A stretch of 64,000 nucleotides of DNA, from contig NC_049990.1 of the NCBI RefSeq assembly GCF_000003815.2, positions 16,896,085 to 16,960,084 of the forward strand, in the 5' to 3' direction. Positions 11,090 through 21,680 of this stretch are shown piece by piece. The stretch is from Branchiostoma floridae (lineage: Eukaryota; Chordata; Leptocardii; Amphioxiformes; Branchiostomatidae). How positions within the stretch are numbered: position 1 is the first letter of the stretch; each line of letters opens with the position of its first letter. The position numbers were made by a program, and so were the translations under genes. The notes under the pieces are model-generated. The model saw only the letters and a list, made by a program, of their open reading frames with translations, searched no databases and had not been told where the DNA came from.

Positions 11090-11914
11090 AAATTGAAGAT
11101 ATCTGCTGAAAAACAGGCTACATAACGTAAGTATGAATCTTAATAAACAACAACAATAAACAACAATATGCAAAGGGCTAGGATGTAAAGACGAATTACA
11201 ACTCCGTTATACTTTGAATTTTGTAAACCTTGCTGTGATTACATGTCAGCAAGATAGCCCGTTCTTGTCTGCTAGGATTCAAAGATGAATAAACTTAAAG
11301 CAAAGTTTTTTTCCCGCCACTCATACGACTTCATGTTTGTTTTCTTGTTTATTTGTCTAATTTTTCTATGTCGGGCAGATCTGAAACTCTCCTGTCTTTT
11401 TTATACAAACCGCTAGGTGTCGCTAATGCATGGCGAGGCTCCACTGACTATCTTACGATATATCACAAACGTCATTGAAAATGTCGTCAAACGTCAAAAA
11501 AGTATATTGTTTTGTAATCTGTTAGGGATGTTTTTACTTGATTTGACATAGATAATTAGTGCTAATAAAGATAAATCATGTAAAATAAGGAAAATCCAAG
11601 TTTTGCCCTAAAATACCAATTCTATTTAAAAAAATGTGTCTTACATTTCTGCGGCATTTGGATTTACTGCTAAGGTAGCAAATTCATTTTATTGAATAAC
11701 AGTATCTTCAGTTTGGTATACAAGGCGTGATTTGTTGGTATCCATTTTAACCGAACTGAATTAGACCTAATCTTTCAATAATGATTTTACAGCAATGGGC
11801 AAACTTTCTTTAAACTTTTCTTTAAAGTTGTACGGCATGTATACATACTCATAGAAGAACGTTGTTGATACGAAGTACAATAATTAAGGGGTAATGACCC
11901 GTCCCGAGGTATAT

Positions 11915-12050
11915 ATGGTATCATAACGCCTGGTCCTTTGCTATAACCAAATAATAAAACCACCGAGTAAGCGAAGCGAACGAGGTGGATTTATGTGGTG
12001 GCTATAGCAAGGGACCAGGCGTTATGACACAATTATCATATATCCTACCC
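11915..12050. mobile_element. Hairpin MITE
   Basis: Arms ATAACGCCTGGTCCTTTGCT (from about 11924) and AGCAAGGGACCAGGCGTTAT (to about 12027) with weaker outer pairing (atatatggtatcat / atgacacaattatcatatat). Centre ACCACCGAGTAAGCGAAGCG then GAACGAGGTGG is a second palindrome. Confidence 0.6.
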
Positions 12051-13175
12051 AAACTGACTTACTTAAGCGACAAATTCCTTTATAAAACATACATCCTTTA
12101 TTCAGTACATTCAATAAACTTGAACAGTGAATTTGAACAGCTTACTTGAAATGTCGTTTCGGAGCTTAGAATGAATATTTTTCCAAACCTTTTAGCCACC
12201 CCTGTAGCACAATGGGACAGTCCCAATATGTGTCCACTCACGTGTTTAGCTAGAATAACTGTTAATGCGCACATAACAGTGGTCTCTTGTCACCTTCGTG
12301 TTGGGAGGAAGAAGTCACGACAACTGATCTCTCTGGTAAGAGTTAACATTGCGTGCGCCACCTAAATGTACATTTTCTAGTTTCTACCAACCTAGGTTCC
12401 TAATGGATGACAATAGGAAGGTTTGCTATCCATTCATCTCTAGATAGTTGAAGGTTTGTAGTGCTCGTGCATAGTGAATACCCCATTCAAACTTTATTTG
12501 AATCAGCAGGAATAAAGCAGAACCAGCCGAAATGAGAAAAAAAAGGGAAATTCGTGCCACATTTAGAATGTAATTACAAATGAACCGTAAACCCCCTTCA
12601 AAATGCAAAATTTGCCCCAATGCTGCCTGGATCAAACTTTTTCGTATATTCCTTGATACTTGTAATGTATTATTCAATTCTCACTGCATTATAGATATAA
12701 GTTTGCATTCTTTTAGCCATATTTTGTTGCAAGCCATTTTGGATCTTCATTGAATGCGACAAGAACATTTCAAATAATGTTTGATTGCCGTAGAACGCGA
12801 TCATAATGCAGTTACACTTTGAATACTAGTATCCACCAATCTGATGCAAATTCCCCCAAAAAGTTTTCAACATGGAAAAACAACGAAAAAACAAACAAAC
12901 GGGTAGGTCACAAGATTGGGTACAAATATTTGGAATGCAGTGAGAATTTCTAGAGTGGATACGAATGTCCAGGGATATAAAATGAATTTCTGGCTTTCCA
13001 TTTTCATTTTTTCCAGCCCGGTTAGGATTAGGGTAAGGCCAATTTTTAATACCTTATAATTTCGGAAGAGATTTTTTAGTAGAACAAGGCTTGTTGGGCA
13101 GAGAGAAATTTTTTTCAACTGCAGAAGCCGGTTTAGTTTCAGAATTTGTTAAAGAATAACTAAAGATGTGTTCAC

Positions 13176-13626
13176 TAGGGGTGGGTACCGGTACAGGAAC
13201 TTCAGGTCCAGGTCCGGTTCAGGTCCAGAGGATCAGGTACAGGTCCAGACTTGAACCTGATTCAGTATGTGAAAACTTGTGAATGGGCGATACTCAAAAC
13301 AATGGTCCATTTTGCTACAAAGAAATCTGTTTTTTGGAGTATTCGACTCCCACTGGCGTTTTAAAATCCTACAAGGCTAGCTGCCTCTGTACGATTGACT
13401 GTAAAAGTTGGTAAAATTACTTAAGTCTTTTTACTCTGCTTCGGCCTTGTTAATTGCCTAGATCGGTAACCCCGAAACTGTGTGAATGCCTGATCATATA
13501 ATCTGTTCATTTTCCAATCGGTCGAACATCCGGTCTACTGAATTTTTTTCAGGTCCGGTTTTTCTCGACCGGTCCAATGAGAAAAACCGGTTTTGTACCG
13601 GTACGATAAACCGGTACCCTCTCCTA
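13176..13626. mobile_element. hAT MITE with 8-bp target duplication
   Basis: Termini TAGGGGTGGGTACCGGT and ACCGGTACCCTCTCCTA are imperfect inverted repeats, flanked on both sides by GTGTTCAC (13168-13175 and 13627-13634), an exact 8-bp duplication as hAT transposases make. No coding capacity in 451 bp; contains repeated CAGGTCCGGT-like motifs. Confidence 0.85.
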
Positions 13627-13902
13627 GTGTTCACGGATCGTCATGATTTTTAGAATTTACATACGTCATCCTGGGTGCCTTTGCCGAGGACAAAAGGTGA
13701 TGTTTTGCCTGAGTATCTATATTACTTTGTGTTTGTATAACTGAAGACTGACCAAGCGATTGTGGTTAGTTGTTAATAATGGCTCGTTGGCTTATTTACT
13801 TCCACAACCCTTATTTATGCCACACGCATACTTTTTTTTCAATTCTAAAACTCTCATGTTTTATCTTTCATGTAACATTACACAGCTTGGAGGACATTAA
13901 AA

Positions 13903-16900
13903 ATGGGTATTTTGCTGGAAATCGTGACGGCTTGTCGCCATTATGTCGACCTACCGACATTCCTATTGGCTGCATCCGTCGGAGTTCTGACATATCTGTA
14001 TCTCCAGCGGCCACGGAACCTACCACCCGGACCCAGGGGGTGGCCGCTTTTCGGAAACATCCTTATGTTAGCTAAGGTGAGCACTAGAAATAGGCGTTGT
14101 TATTTCTTTCTCTAATATATAAAAAAAAATCAAGATAATACAGAGATTAAGCTGCGGACAAATACACCCCTGCTAAACTCATTAATGCAAAATTACTAAA
14201 AACAATTAAACATTACAGCACCGATAGATAAGTGTACGTATGGTTTCTTTGAGGGCTAAAAAATGTAGGGCGAAATATGATAAACTATAAAGCTCTTACC
14301 TTGGGCGGCTTCTACCAGTTTAGGCCTAGAGCGCCTACTGTTGCCATGAGGTGGTTCTCTGACACAGCCATAGGCTCGAAACAAACAAAACATTGCTGAA
14401 TAAGACTTATTGGGGGTTAGAAGGAGCTTAGAACATAGCCGTCTATTTAAGCTTATCAGGAGCGAGTTCTTAATGTGATTTGGTCCACATTGGGTGAATA
14501 GCGACTGGCCTGGCTAAGAATAGAACAGGTACAAGGCAGATATGCATCTGTAAGGCATCAGCCATTGTCGCTGACTATACTGCTTGAATTTACTAACGGT
14601 CGGGCTGTATTTGAAATTTTTCCCGTTGACTCTGATGGCATTATGTCGTACCAGGAAAAAAAACTAATAATGAATTAGTATATATATATATATATAATAT
14701 TTTTGTTTTGGTTTCTGATGCACAAACACAGTCGATTTCTCTCAAAATTCGACATGAAGGGTTTGGGGAGAGCCATACCGGTAAAGAATCCATTACTCCT
14801 TTCCAAAAAGAGCAAGGGCATGCCTCGTGTGCGATGGTGAAAATCCTTCCGTCTGGAGTTGGTGATTACTTCAAATCTCAGCCATTTAGCCCCTTTGCCC
14901 CCCACAGTAATAATAAGTAAGCCCAATTCAACCCTGTTTTGTCTGTTTTAAGCCCATTTTAAGCTAGTAGTAGCAAATGGGGGAAAATGTATGGAGAAGC
15001 TACCTGGAGACGCACAGTGACATGAGACAATAGGGATTACTTGGGATGCAGCTCAGCTCTTACAAAGATCATAAGATCTAGGCGATTAGTTGCTGAGATT
15101 ATGGTAGAATTGTGAGATGTTACATAAATCTGTTTTAGTCAACAATAGTAACAATATAAATACAAACCAAATTTTACTTGGCGACAGTTGCTAAGCAACC
15201 GATTCCGCTTGGCAACGAGTATCAACGAGTAACGACGTGAGCTAGTGTCTGCTTTTTTGCCTTAATTCTCTTAATATATTTGCGAAACAACAGAACATTT
15301 AAAATGGCGGTAGCCGAGGGAATGTTAAACTTGCTTTTTAAATTGGCTCGACCCTTTAAGATATCAAATAACGCTGGGTCACCCTTATCCTTGACCGTTT
15401 TTCGTATCTAAAAAAAAATTGTGGGAATATCATCGTGAAGGACGGTGGTTTTGAATGGACATATCATAAAAATATTCCAGTTTGAAACCACAGTCGGTCG
15501 ACTTAATACCCCTAAGTACGCTGTTTTATTTAGCCTGAGTACCATCCCCCGTGGTATTAGCTAGTACAATAATTTTTTTTTTTATTTGCTAACTACGTTA
15601 ACAAGTGAAATGATTCAGTCAGCGGTCATACGGAGGATGGTATTCAGGCTAGTGTATAAGAATTTTCTTTTACACAACCAGTTTTCCTGCTGACGTTTCG
15701 ATGTCTGTCAGACATCTTCCTCAGAGCTTCTACCTGGAATTCTTCTTCTGGCCGCTATATGTAGACGTTGTAGGTGGCACTGTGTCTACTGTTATGTCCT
15801 ATTATCTACCAACCTGATGAAAATATTTTCGGGGTACTCAGGCTATTTTTTTACATATGATAAACATAGGTAATACCACATGGATAAAGGAAAACTAGAT
15901 TTAGAATACAGTACACTTTTTTCTAGTCGGAGTTTCTTCCCGCCACTTTGACGGAGCTGTCCAAACAGTACGGTGACGTCATGACCATTTGGACCGGACG
16001 GTTTCCTGCCATCGTCCTATCTGGGTACGAGACTATCCGGACTGCCCTGGTCAAGAGAGCAACAGAAGATTTTTCCAGCCGCGGTTGCAACGTAGGAGTA
16101 GCGGATGTGCGCAGCGAAGGAACTACTGGGTTGGGTACGTAAGGGCATGTTGATTTGAGTATTTTGATGACATCCGACATGCCATTTTTTGCCCCTACGA
16201 AAAGGGCTATTTGTTAGTGGGTAGTTAGCCAGTACATTATAACTACATCTTATTTCATATCCTTTTTGGCGAAGCCTAAGGGGCGACTCAAAGGGTACAT
16301 TATTGTGTTCAGTCTGAAAAACTAGGAAGACTATGATATGATACAGTCTTTTCTTGCATTAGCATCCATTTGTAGAACATGTACTGTAAGTACAATCTTT
16401 ATGACTAGGCCTCAGAACCAGGGGTAAAAAAATAATCTTCATGACCGGATCTTCCAGGCAATTCCCAGTTTGAGTTTTGTTATCTTATGTTCACCACTAT
16501 TTAGAGACCATCGCTGACACGGCAATAACATTTCTATTGGCAGACTTGTTTGATTTGGGATGCATAGGCTTAAGATAAGGCCGTTATTGGACGTGATGGC
16601 TAAAACGTCTTTCGGTAGTTATTTATACGACGTCAAAGTTTGCTCAGGCACTTTTAGACAGCCCCCCCCCCCCCGGTCTAGATTGGGTTAAAATGCCATT
16701 TTCACTGACGTCTGTCCCACAAAATAATTATGATATCTATTTCTAAGAAATACACAAGGTACAGTGTCGTCTGCAACTACTTAGTGATTGCTGGAGTTTT
16801 CGATGTATTTCTTAATTTTTTTTTTTTGAGAACAGATAGATAAAGAGCAAAAGGATATGTATAGCATCCTTCAAGATTAACATTAAAAATATCATAAAAG

Positions 16901-19900
16901 TCTCCTTTAGTTCCAGGTTTCTTGATGGCTCCCTGCGGACCACGCTGGAAACAGCACCGCAAATTCGCCCTGATGACTCTCCGGGACTTCGGCGTCGGCA
17001 AGCGGAGTTTGGAGGGCAAGATCAACGAAGAAGCTGAAGCTCTAGCCCAGGAAGTTTTGTCACAAAACGGACAACCGTTCGATCTACAAATCATGATGGA
17101 AAACTGTGTTTGCAACATCATTTGCTCGATTGTGTTTGGAGTCCGATTCGAATATGGTGACCCAGAGTTTCTGCGACTTATTCACTCGTTGAACACAACA
17201 ATTGAAGCAAAGCCTACTGCCATTGACACGCTTGAAGTAATACTCCCAGNNNNNNNNNNNNNNNNNNNNNNNNNNNNNNNNNNNNNNNNNNNNNNNNNNN
17301 NNNNNNNNNNNNNNNNNNNNNNNNNNNNNNNNNNNNNNNNNNNNNNNNNCTTCAGTTCCATGCAAAGTTATCAGGGGACACCCAACCCAACAAAATATAA
17401 CTCAACCGTTATTGGCTTATATTGGTGATCAACAGATTCACAGACACACAGACTCACAAGAATAGCATCAAATACATACAAACACACACTCACACACAGA
17501 CGAAGACACATAAACGCTGACCAAAGTACTTCCCCATTAACCCTATTCAGACCAGGCCCTCCACTTCTAAGTCCTCTAACTCGTGATCACAGATTCACAG
17601 ACACACAGACTCACAAGAATAGCGTCAAATACATACAAACACACACTCACACACAGACACATAAACGCTGTCCAAAGTATTTCCCCATTAAGTTAACAAA
17701 TTGAAAAAGTCTGCTGAAGAAACTGAAGAACGTTTTGCATCCCCAGATCCTGATAGACCTACTGCTGGCCGGTACTGAGACATCTGCTAGCGCCGTGCAC
17801 TGGGCCCTGCTGTACATGATGCTGAACCCAGAAATCCAGGAAAAGGCAAGTTTCTTTTACATCTTAGAACTAAACATCCAAAGTAAACTGTCATGAATTC
17901 TTCAATTACAAAATTATTAACACAACAACTCTTGATTATTGACACAGCTCCTTTACATGTCTTATAAAACTATATGCATTGGCATACAACGCTTATCGTG
18001 GTTGGGAAACTGTATACTTATTGCTTAGAGCAAACTGCAGTTGCTAATTTGCCAAAATGTAAAAACTCAAGCAACTGAATATGATTTGGGAAACGTTCAG
18101 AGGTTTGCAGGGGGGATTCCTCTATCCATCGTCGGTAACACTGAAGAAAATTGGTTGAAGGTGAGCTTTTATACCCTACCTATAAATTGATATGTAAAGA
18201 AGATGAAGACAAACTTAAAGTTTTACAATAGAACCTCTTGGGTCGGATGAGAGCGCCAGGTCTCAAGTGCTAAAAAGCTATTTACGATGGCCTCCTTTTC
18301 TGTTGAGCGTGAGCGTGTATATTCTCTCATTGCATATCAATTCATAGATAGGGTTTTAAACCTGCCCTTCAACTTGCCTTCCAAAGTATCAATTACGAAA
18401 TATAGCGGCTGCAATCTGAAACGTCCCAAAACTTATATCCAGTTGCTCTTGTAATTTTTTGGCGTATCTCATTACCAGGATGTCTAACATAAATCAAAGT
18501 GGCATTATTATTGTTTTATGGATAAGACAAATAAGGTATGCCGATCGCCTGAGCCCGTGTATGCATATTTCTCTGTGTGTCAGTATTAACTAGAGAGCAG
18601 GACAAAGACTACCAAACTTATATCACTTCCTACCACCTACATAGTCTGAGCATAGCTTTTTCTACAACACAAGACACTGAAACTGGAATTCTGCTGCATT
18701 ACCAAGATAAATCACAAGAGGGTGCAAAATCTACTCATTTCTCTAAAAGGATATGACCTTACCAAATATCAAAAATGAATATCAATAAATTCACACATTT
18801 TCCTATGTAGGTATAATGTTCACACCGACACACTGAGACAGCCGCCTATGCACATGACCTTCTGGTGGATGTAATAACGGATTTCCTGACCACAGGTTCA
18901 TCAGGAGATAGACTCGGTGCTGGGGCAGAGCATGCCGTCCTACGCTAAACGGAACCTGCTGCCCTATACAGCAGCGACCCTAGCGGAAGTCCAGCGAATT
19001 AAACCCGTCGCGCCCCTCAGCGTCCCTCACCAAGCGTCCAGGGACACCACCCTCAATGGCTACAACATCCCTTATGAAGGATTCGTGATAGTTGTAAGAA
19101 AACTAATGGTTATAACAGTGGCGGCGGCACCATGGGGGCAGTGGGGGCGGCCGCCCCCACAACAAATCGGTCGTGGGGGCGTCGCCCCCACGATAAAATA
19201 AGCTGAAACACTCAAAATCATGCTGAAACCCTTGTGTATATTTTCACTAATGGAAATTTCATCAAATCTCGCTTGTCTACTGGCAAAATTTGGCCCTAAA
19301 AATGCAGGAAATGACGTTTCAGAGGGTCCAGATTTCAAAATTTCAAAGGACCTCCCTTGTGAGGATTCGCGCCGTCGGCACTGAACATGGTGGGAAAATG
19401 CTACCGGAGCGTCGTCCCCCACGACCTTTTTCTAGTAGAAATTTCATTATCAAACTTTGTTTACAAGCAAAATGTTCCCCTCAAATGCAGAAAATGGCAT
19501 TCAAAGTGTCCTGATTTAAAAATTTCTCCAAAACTCCTTGCGGCGGCTTGCGTCTTCGGGGCTCACGACGACGTAGTGCAAAATATGTTGGTGCGTGGGT
19601 CGTCGCCCTCAAAAATCGTTTTTTCTACTAGAAGTTTAATTAAATTCAGCTTAGTCTGTCACTCTGTCTGCAAAATTTGTCCCTCAAAATAGAGGAAATG
19701 GCGTTTCAGAGGGTCTAGATTTCAAAAATTTCCAGAACCTACCTTGCAACGGCTCGTACCTTCGCCGCTCGAGATGGTGAAAATATGTTGGGGGTGTCGC
19801 CCTCGATAACTAAAGCTAAAACTATGTGTATTTTTTATAGAAATGTCATTGAAGTTAGCTTAGTCTGGCAGCAAAATTTGCCCCTCAAAATACAGGAAAT

Positions 19901-21426
19901 AGCGTTTCAGATTGTTTAGATTTGAAATTTTTTCCGGGGGTGCATGCCCCCGGACCCCCCTAGAAGGGTCGCGCCTCCGGCGCGACGCCTCGAGCCTTCG
20001 GCCCTCGATTGAGTGATATGAGAAATTTTCGCCCCCACAACTAAAAGATGGTGCCGCCGCCTCTGTATAATGATTTCGTCTATATTCACATACACATATA
20101 CCCCTACTTATATCTGTGTAAATCTCATATTTAATCATATATCTATCTACATCTGCATCTATAACATTTTTGTTAGCCCGCTTTCTACCATTCCTACAGA
20201 TATCTCATTTTCTCCTAATGAATTTTCTATCCATCCGATAACTTTCGTATCTTTATTGACAAAACTAATCTTACCTTACCGAAAATGAAGATAGATGGGA
20301 CTTATCCGAATCTTTGGCTGACATTACACAATGGATCGGCTATTGCAGCTTTCGCGACGCGACGGGGGGTGACACAGGTTATCTGACCCACACGGTCCGC
20401 CTCTATAATCACCTTTTTTCTGATTTAACGTCCCAGGAGCTTTTGTAGACGAGTCCATTCCGTCAATTTCGATAAATACAAACTGTGCTTGTTTGGTATA
20501 AAGTTTTATTTCTTTCAAAACGCCAAAGACCAACACAGAGTAGCTTGAAATAAAAATATTTCATTTGTACCTGTCTTACCACGTCTATATCCGTTTCTCT
20601 TTGTTTCTCTGTCATTCATGCAGTCTCATATCGGCTTATAGTTTTATTGTACTTCCATGCATGTGTTACGTGATGGGTTACAGATCAACCTGTGGTCCGT
20701 GCACATGGACCCTCGGCTGTTCCCGGAACCCGACACATTCCAACCCGAACGTTTCCTGGATAACCACGGAAACTTCTTACCACGCGAGACGCTCATCCCG
20801 TTTGGTATTGGTGAGTCAAGGTGGACTCTCACTGCACTTGCGTCACCGCGGGGTTCGAAAGATACTCAAAAACGAATTTAAGAGATGAAGAACGAATCTT
20901 ATTACTTTTTGTGCATTTTTACCGTCTTCTAAGTCATCCTTTTACGTATTACGCAATATATAAATCATAATAAATCGGAGAAAGTAGCAGAATAGTAGTG
21001 ACGCAGTGAACGAACCCCACAGTGACGCAAGCGTGACGGAAGTGCAGTAAGAGTGCACCTTTAGCAAGAGGACATTTTCTGTTGTTTGTATTATTTGAAC
21101 CCTTATGTTAGATGATTACCAATAAATGTAATATCATTATCTCTACATGATTTGTCAGATTTACAGCAAGCAATTTATTTGGGATCCTGATTCGTCATTT
21201 TTCTGTAATCCCTCTGTTGATCACTTTTTCTTTAGGCCACCGAATGTGTCTTGGTGAACAGCTGGCTAAGATGGAGCTCTTCATGCTGTTTGTCTCCCTG
21301 ATGCAGCGTTTCACATTCAAACTGCCAGAGGGCGCACCAAAGCCTTCCATGTATGGAAACTTTAATGCGGCTAGCTTTGTCAATCCGCCTATCCCCTTTG
21401 AGTTATGCGCCTTTCCACGTGAATAA
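13903..21426 (+). CDS. Cytochrome P450, CYP2 clan, interrupted by an assembly gap
   Basis: Microsomal heme-thiolate monooxygenase. Visible exons: 13903-14076 (ATG, membrane anchor, hinge PRNLPPGPRGWPLFGN), 15927-16134, 16917 to at least 17249 (helix C WKQHRKFALMTLRDFG), 17747-17845 (helix I LLLAGTETSAS), 18896-19093 (helix K EVQR; RIKPVAPLSVPHQAS), 20684-20810 (PERF; start of the heme loop FGIG) and 21236-21426 (HRMCLGEQLAKME with the Cys ligand; stop TAA). All visible junctions agree in phase. The 17747-17845 exon ends AAG|GCAAGT, a GC donor. About 90 residues between helices F and I are missing, in the 100-N gap (17250-17349) or around it. CYP2 subfamily and substrate cannot be assigned. 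Confidence 0.92.
14755..14885 (+). mobile_element. Fragment of tRNA-derived SINE
   Basis: ggggagagccatacc, tgtgcgatggtg, aaatccttccgtctggagtt and ggtgattacttcaaatc match the middle of the complete SINE at 40972-41466 (about 41158-41265). No tRNA-like head or tail is present. In P450 intron 1. Confidence 0.7.
15430..15511. mobile_element. Short hairpin MITE
   Basis: ggacggtggttttgaatg and tttgaaaccacagtcggtcg are inverted arms around a short A/T loop. The same family is at 25085-25171. In P450 intron 1. Confidence 0.6.
15534..15654. mobile_element. TAGCCTG-family MITE, 120 bp
   Basis: Ends TAGCCTGAGTACCATCCCCC and GGAGGATGGTATTCAGGCTA are inverted repeats. The terminus matches the 399-bp element at 28954-29352. 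No clear target duplication here. In P450 intron 1. Confidence 0.65.
15690..15727 (-). ncRNA. Hammerhead ribozyme-like core
   Basis: The minus strand reads CTGAGGA (15724-15718), a 7-bp hairpin (GATGTCTGACAGACATC), GAAA, then CGTC. This fits CUGANGA - helix II - GAAA, followed by ACGUC, which could form the two-base-pair helix III and cleavage-site C of dimer-type hammerheads reported from Penelope-like elements. I could not identify a convincing helix I partner upstream, so activity is uncertain. In P450 intron 1, antisense to the gene. Confidence 0.45.
17250..17349. other. Assembly gap (100 N)
   Basis: Exactly 100 N, the usual placeholder for an unsized gap. It follows the P450 sequence ...DTLEVILP and probably hides at least one coding exon. 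Confidence 0.98.
17430..17690 (+). repeat. Tandem duplication of about 155 bp
   Basis: gatcacagattcacagacac, cagactcacaagaatagc, aaatacatacaaacacac and aagtatttccccatta occur twice, starting near 17427 and 17585, with small differences. It fills the intron segment between the gap and the helix I exon, leaving no obvious room for a coding exon there. Confidence 0.8.
18065..18135 (-). repeat. Decayed copy of the hammerhead-like repeat
   Basis: Flank actcaagcaactgaatatga matches 11021-11040; the following segment corresponds to the CUGANGA / GAAAC region but both boxes are altered (CCGACGA; GCAAACCTC). In the P450 intron after the helix I exon. Confidence 0.4.
19116..20065. mobile_element. hAT-like element, 950 bp, 5-bp target duplication
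   Basis: Termini CAGTGGCGGCGGCACCAT and ATGGTGCCGCCGCCTCTG, flanked by TATAA on both sides (19111-19115, 20066-20070). Subterminal GTGGGGGCG(A/G)C motifs are also inverted. The interior carries about four diverged tandem units with gtttcagagggtc(c/t)aga and caaaatttgcccctcaaaat. Non-coding. It lies 18 bp inside the P450 intron that follows the helix K exon. Confidence 0.8.
20826..21053. mobile_element. MITE with CTCACTGCACTT ends
   Basis: Left CTCTCACTGCACTTGCGTCA then CCGCGGGGTTCG; right CGAACCCCACAGTGACGC ... GAAGTGCAGTAAGAG, inverted. A relative is at 59764-59995. It begins 16 bp after the donor of the exon ending at 20810, in the last P450 intron. Confidence 0.65.
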
Positions 21427-21454
21427 TAACCTTTAAGGGTTATGTTTTCCGTGG

Positions 21455-21525
<71 letters not shown>

Positions 21526-21680
21526 GTGTGTGTGCGTGTGTAAACAGTTTAAATCTAGAAGTTGTGAAAGGATTCTTATGACATTTGTCAGGTGGATGGG
21601 GGTCTGGAAAGTAAATATGGTCCCCTGGCGGATTTCCAGGGTACTATAGTGCGTTCAGGAGTTGTACAATATATAATAAA
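21427..21680 (+). promoter_or_regulatory. P450 3' flank with (TG)n and AATAAA
   Basis: The stop codon is followed by a diverged copy of the repeat seen at 9370-9500 and 10850-10945 (ggttatgttttccgtgg; gggggtctggaaagtaaata; cccctggcggatt), interrupted by a (TG)n tract at 21459-21540. An AATAAA at 21675-21680 is a candidate polyadenylation signal, giving a 3' UTR of about 270 nt. Any function of the repeat is unknown. Confidence 0.6.

Larger units (their letters stand above)
6567..13902. other. Divergent intergenic region between the galactose sulfotransferase and P450 genes
   Basis: About 7.3 kb with no intact gene. It holds A/T-rich octamer repeats (6840-7290), copies of a CCGCTAGGGGGCCC repeat (7300-7570, 8920-9465), a pogo-like terminus (7853-7930), a P450 exon relic (10645-10700) with an inverted repeat copy beside it, a degenerate hammerhead-like repeat (11021-11089), a hairpin (11915-12050) and a hAT element (13176-13626). 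Outside these (8000-8900, 9500-10200, 12100-13150) I see nothing recognisable. Confidence 0.6.
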
